Under the pieces are notes generated by a model that made no database searches, was not told the origin of the DNA, and saw only the letters and a list, made by a program, of their open reading frames with translations. The translations under genes were made by a program, and so were the position numbers. From the NCBI GenBank assembly GCA_000434475.1, contig FR879621.1, positions 16,314 to 22,335 of the forward strand: 6,022 bases of DNA. Reading direction: 5' to 3'. Of the stretch, positions 5,173 to 6,022 are shown in pieces. The DNA is from Dialister sp. CAG:486. Lineage in GTDB: Bacteria > Bacillota > Negativicutes > Veillonellales > Dialisteraceae. Position 1 is the first letter of the stretch. Every line of letters starts with the position of its first letter.

Positions 5173-6022
5173 TCATTGTTTCCCGGTTTCCCTTTTCAGC
5201 TCATCCATAAAGTCAGCCATCCAGTCTGTCATTGTCCCTTTGATAAGTGCCTTATGGATACGGAGCTTGGCTGGAGATCCCGGAAGGAATTTCAGATACG
5301 GGAGCCATGTCTTTGGAAGCTTCATCGGATCCCACCCATGCATGAAGCTTTCATCAGCCCAGGTGACAAGGAGGCTGTCCCCCTCGTCGATGATGCTTCC
5401 GATCCCCAGATGACGTGCTTTCACACGGATTTCCGAGATACGGAAGAGCTTCTCCGCCGGCTGGCTTGGCGTACCGAAGCGATCGATCACCTCATCGATG
5501 AGATCGGTGAGTGTTTTCTCATCTTCTATCGCCGCAAGGCGTCGATAGATCTCCATCTTCTGTTCCTGATTTGCGATATATCCGCTGTCAAGATACGCAT
5601 CCTGACGGAACTCGATCGTGGTATTCGGCAGCTTCTTCGGTACAGGCCGGTTCTCACGGACGGCGCGCAGTCGCTCCACCGCTTCTTCAAGCATGGAGCA
5701 GTATGCCGCAAAGCCGATGCTGGCGATATTACCATGCTGCTCTCTCCCGAGAAGATTCCCGGCACCGCGGATCTCCAGATCCCGCATGGCGACTTTGAAG
5801 CCGCTTCCGAGCTCGGTGAATTCACGGATCGTATCCAGTCGTTTTTCTGCCACCTCGGAAAGCACCTTCCCCCGCCGGTAGAAGAACCACGCCCGCGCGA
5901 TCTTTTCAGAACGACCGACGCGCCCTCGCATCTGATAGATCTGTGAAAGCCCCAGGCGGTCAGCATCATAGACAAGCATGGTATTCGCATTCGGCTGGTC
6001 CAGACCATTCTCGATGAGCGTC
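5173..6022 (-). CDS. mfd: Transcription-repair coupling factor Mfd, C-terminal part
   Basis: Mfd is a DNA translocase that removes RNA polymerase stalled at lesions and recruits UvrA. The window holds the last 282 codons; the gene enters from the right edge, so no start is visible. The reading frame runs upstream past the first methionine to the edge with the family sequence TLIENGLDQPNANT. The end of the RecA-like motor follows, with helicase motif VI QIYQMRGRVGRS. Next comes the conserved block LGSGFKVAMRDLEIRGAGNL and its continuation LLGREQHG, and then the C-terminal TRCF domain with the block EIYRRLAAIEDEKTLTDLID and DRFGTP. The protein ends normally at RETGKQ. The UvrA-binding and polymerase-interacting N-terminal parts lie outside. 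The flippase gene follows after 166 bp on the same strand. Confidence 0.97.
   Translation of the reverse strand, partial: TLIENGLDQPNANTMLVYDADRLGLSQIYQMRGRVGRSEKIARAWFFYRRGKVLSEVAEKRLDTIREFTELGSGFKVAMRDLEIRGAGNLLGREQHGNIASIGFAAYCSMLEEAVERLRAVRENRPVPKKLPNTTIEFRQDAYLDSGYIANQEQKMEIYRRLAAIEDEKTLTDLIDEVIDRFGTPSQPAEKLFRISEIRVKARHLGIGSIIDEGDSLLVTWADESFMHGWDPMKLPKTWLPYLKFLPGSPAKLRIHKALIKGTMTDWMADFMDELKRETGKQ

Overview
The window holds two complete genes on the minus strand, one complete gene on the plus strand, a tRNA gene, and two genes cut by the window edges. The gene set is chromosomal housekeeping. The genes are a LexA repressor with a gram-positive type layout, a PgcA-type phosphohexomutase, a SpoVB/YabM-type flippase next to mfd, and HtpX. 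This suggests a moderately GC-rich member of the Firmicutes (Bacillota). A non-sporulating member of the Negativicutes is my tentative guess, but it rests on family resemblance recalled from memory and is not a computed placement.

Layout from left to right. Positions 1-359 (minus) are the N-terminal part of the membrane metalloprotease HtpX. Positions 411-487 (minus) are tRNA-Pro with anticodon GGG, with a near-consensus promoter at 506-534. The tRNA lies 51 nt ahead of htpX, so the two are probably co-transcribed. Positions 488-679 are noncoding and carry a perfect 9-bp GC-rich hairpin and other inverted repeats that resemble a dispersed palindromic element. Positions 680-2329 (minus) encode the phosphoglucomutase/phosphomannomutase. 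Positions 2330-2555 form a divergent promoter region. It has a pgm promoter overlapped by three AATGGA repeats on one side, and a lexA promoter with a candidate LexA operator on the other. Positions 2556-3182 (plus) are lexA.

Positions 3183-3404 separate the convergent lexA and flippase genes. This stretch is the most structured DNA in the window. A nested hairpin with T-runs on both strands looks like a bidirectional terminator. It is flanked by CTAG-rich 7-bp repeats in inverted orientation, and the right-hand array supplies the stop codon of the flippase gene. Positions 3405-5006 (minus) encode the flippase of the MOP superfamily. Positions 5007-5172 are its leader, with a candidate promoter and a strong 5'-UTR hairpin. 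Positions 5173-6022 (minus) are the C-terminal end of Mfd.

Functionally the window combines DNA damage response (lexA, mfd), envelope construction (flippase, and pgm for sugar-phosphate supply), membrane protein quality control (htpX) and translation (tRNA-Pro). I do not see an undescribed multi-gene system here. The novelty is in noncoding structure: the heptad and terminator composite at 3193-3407, the palindromic element at 543-680, and the flippase leader. The mfd-flippase pair also lacks the spoVT gene that lies between them in Bacillus.
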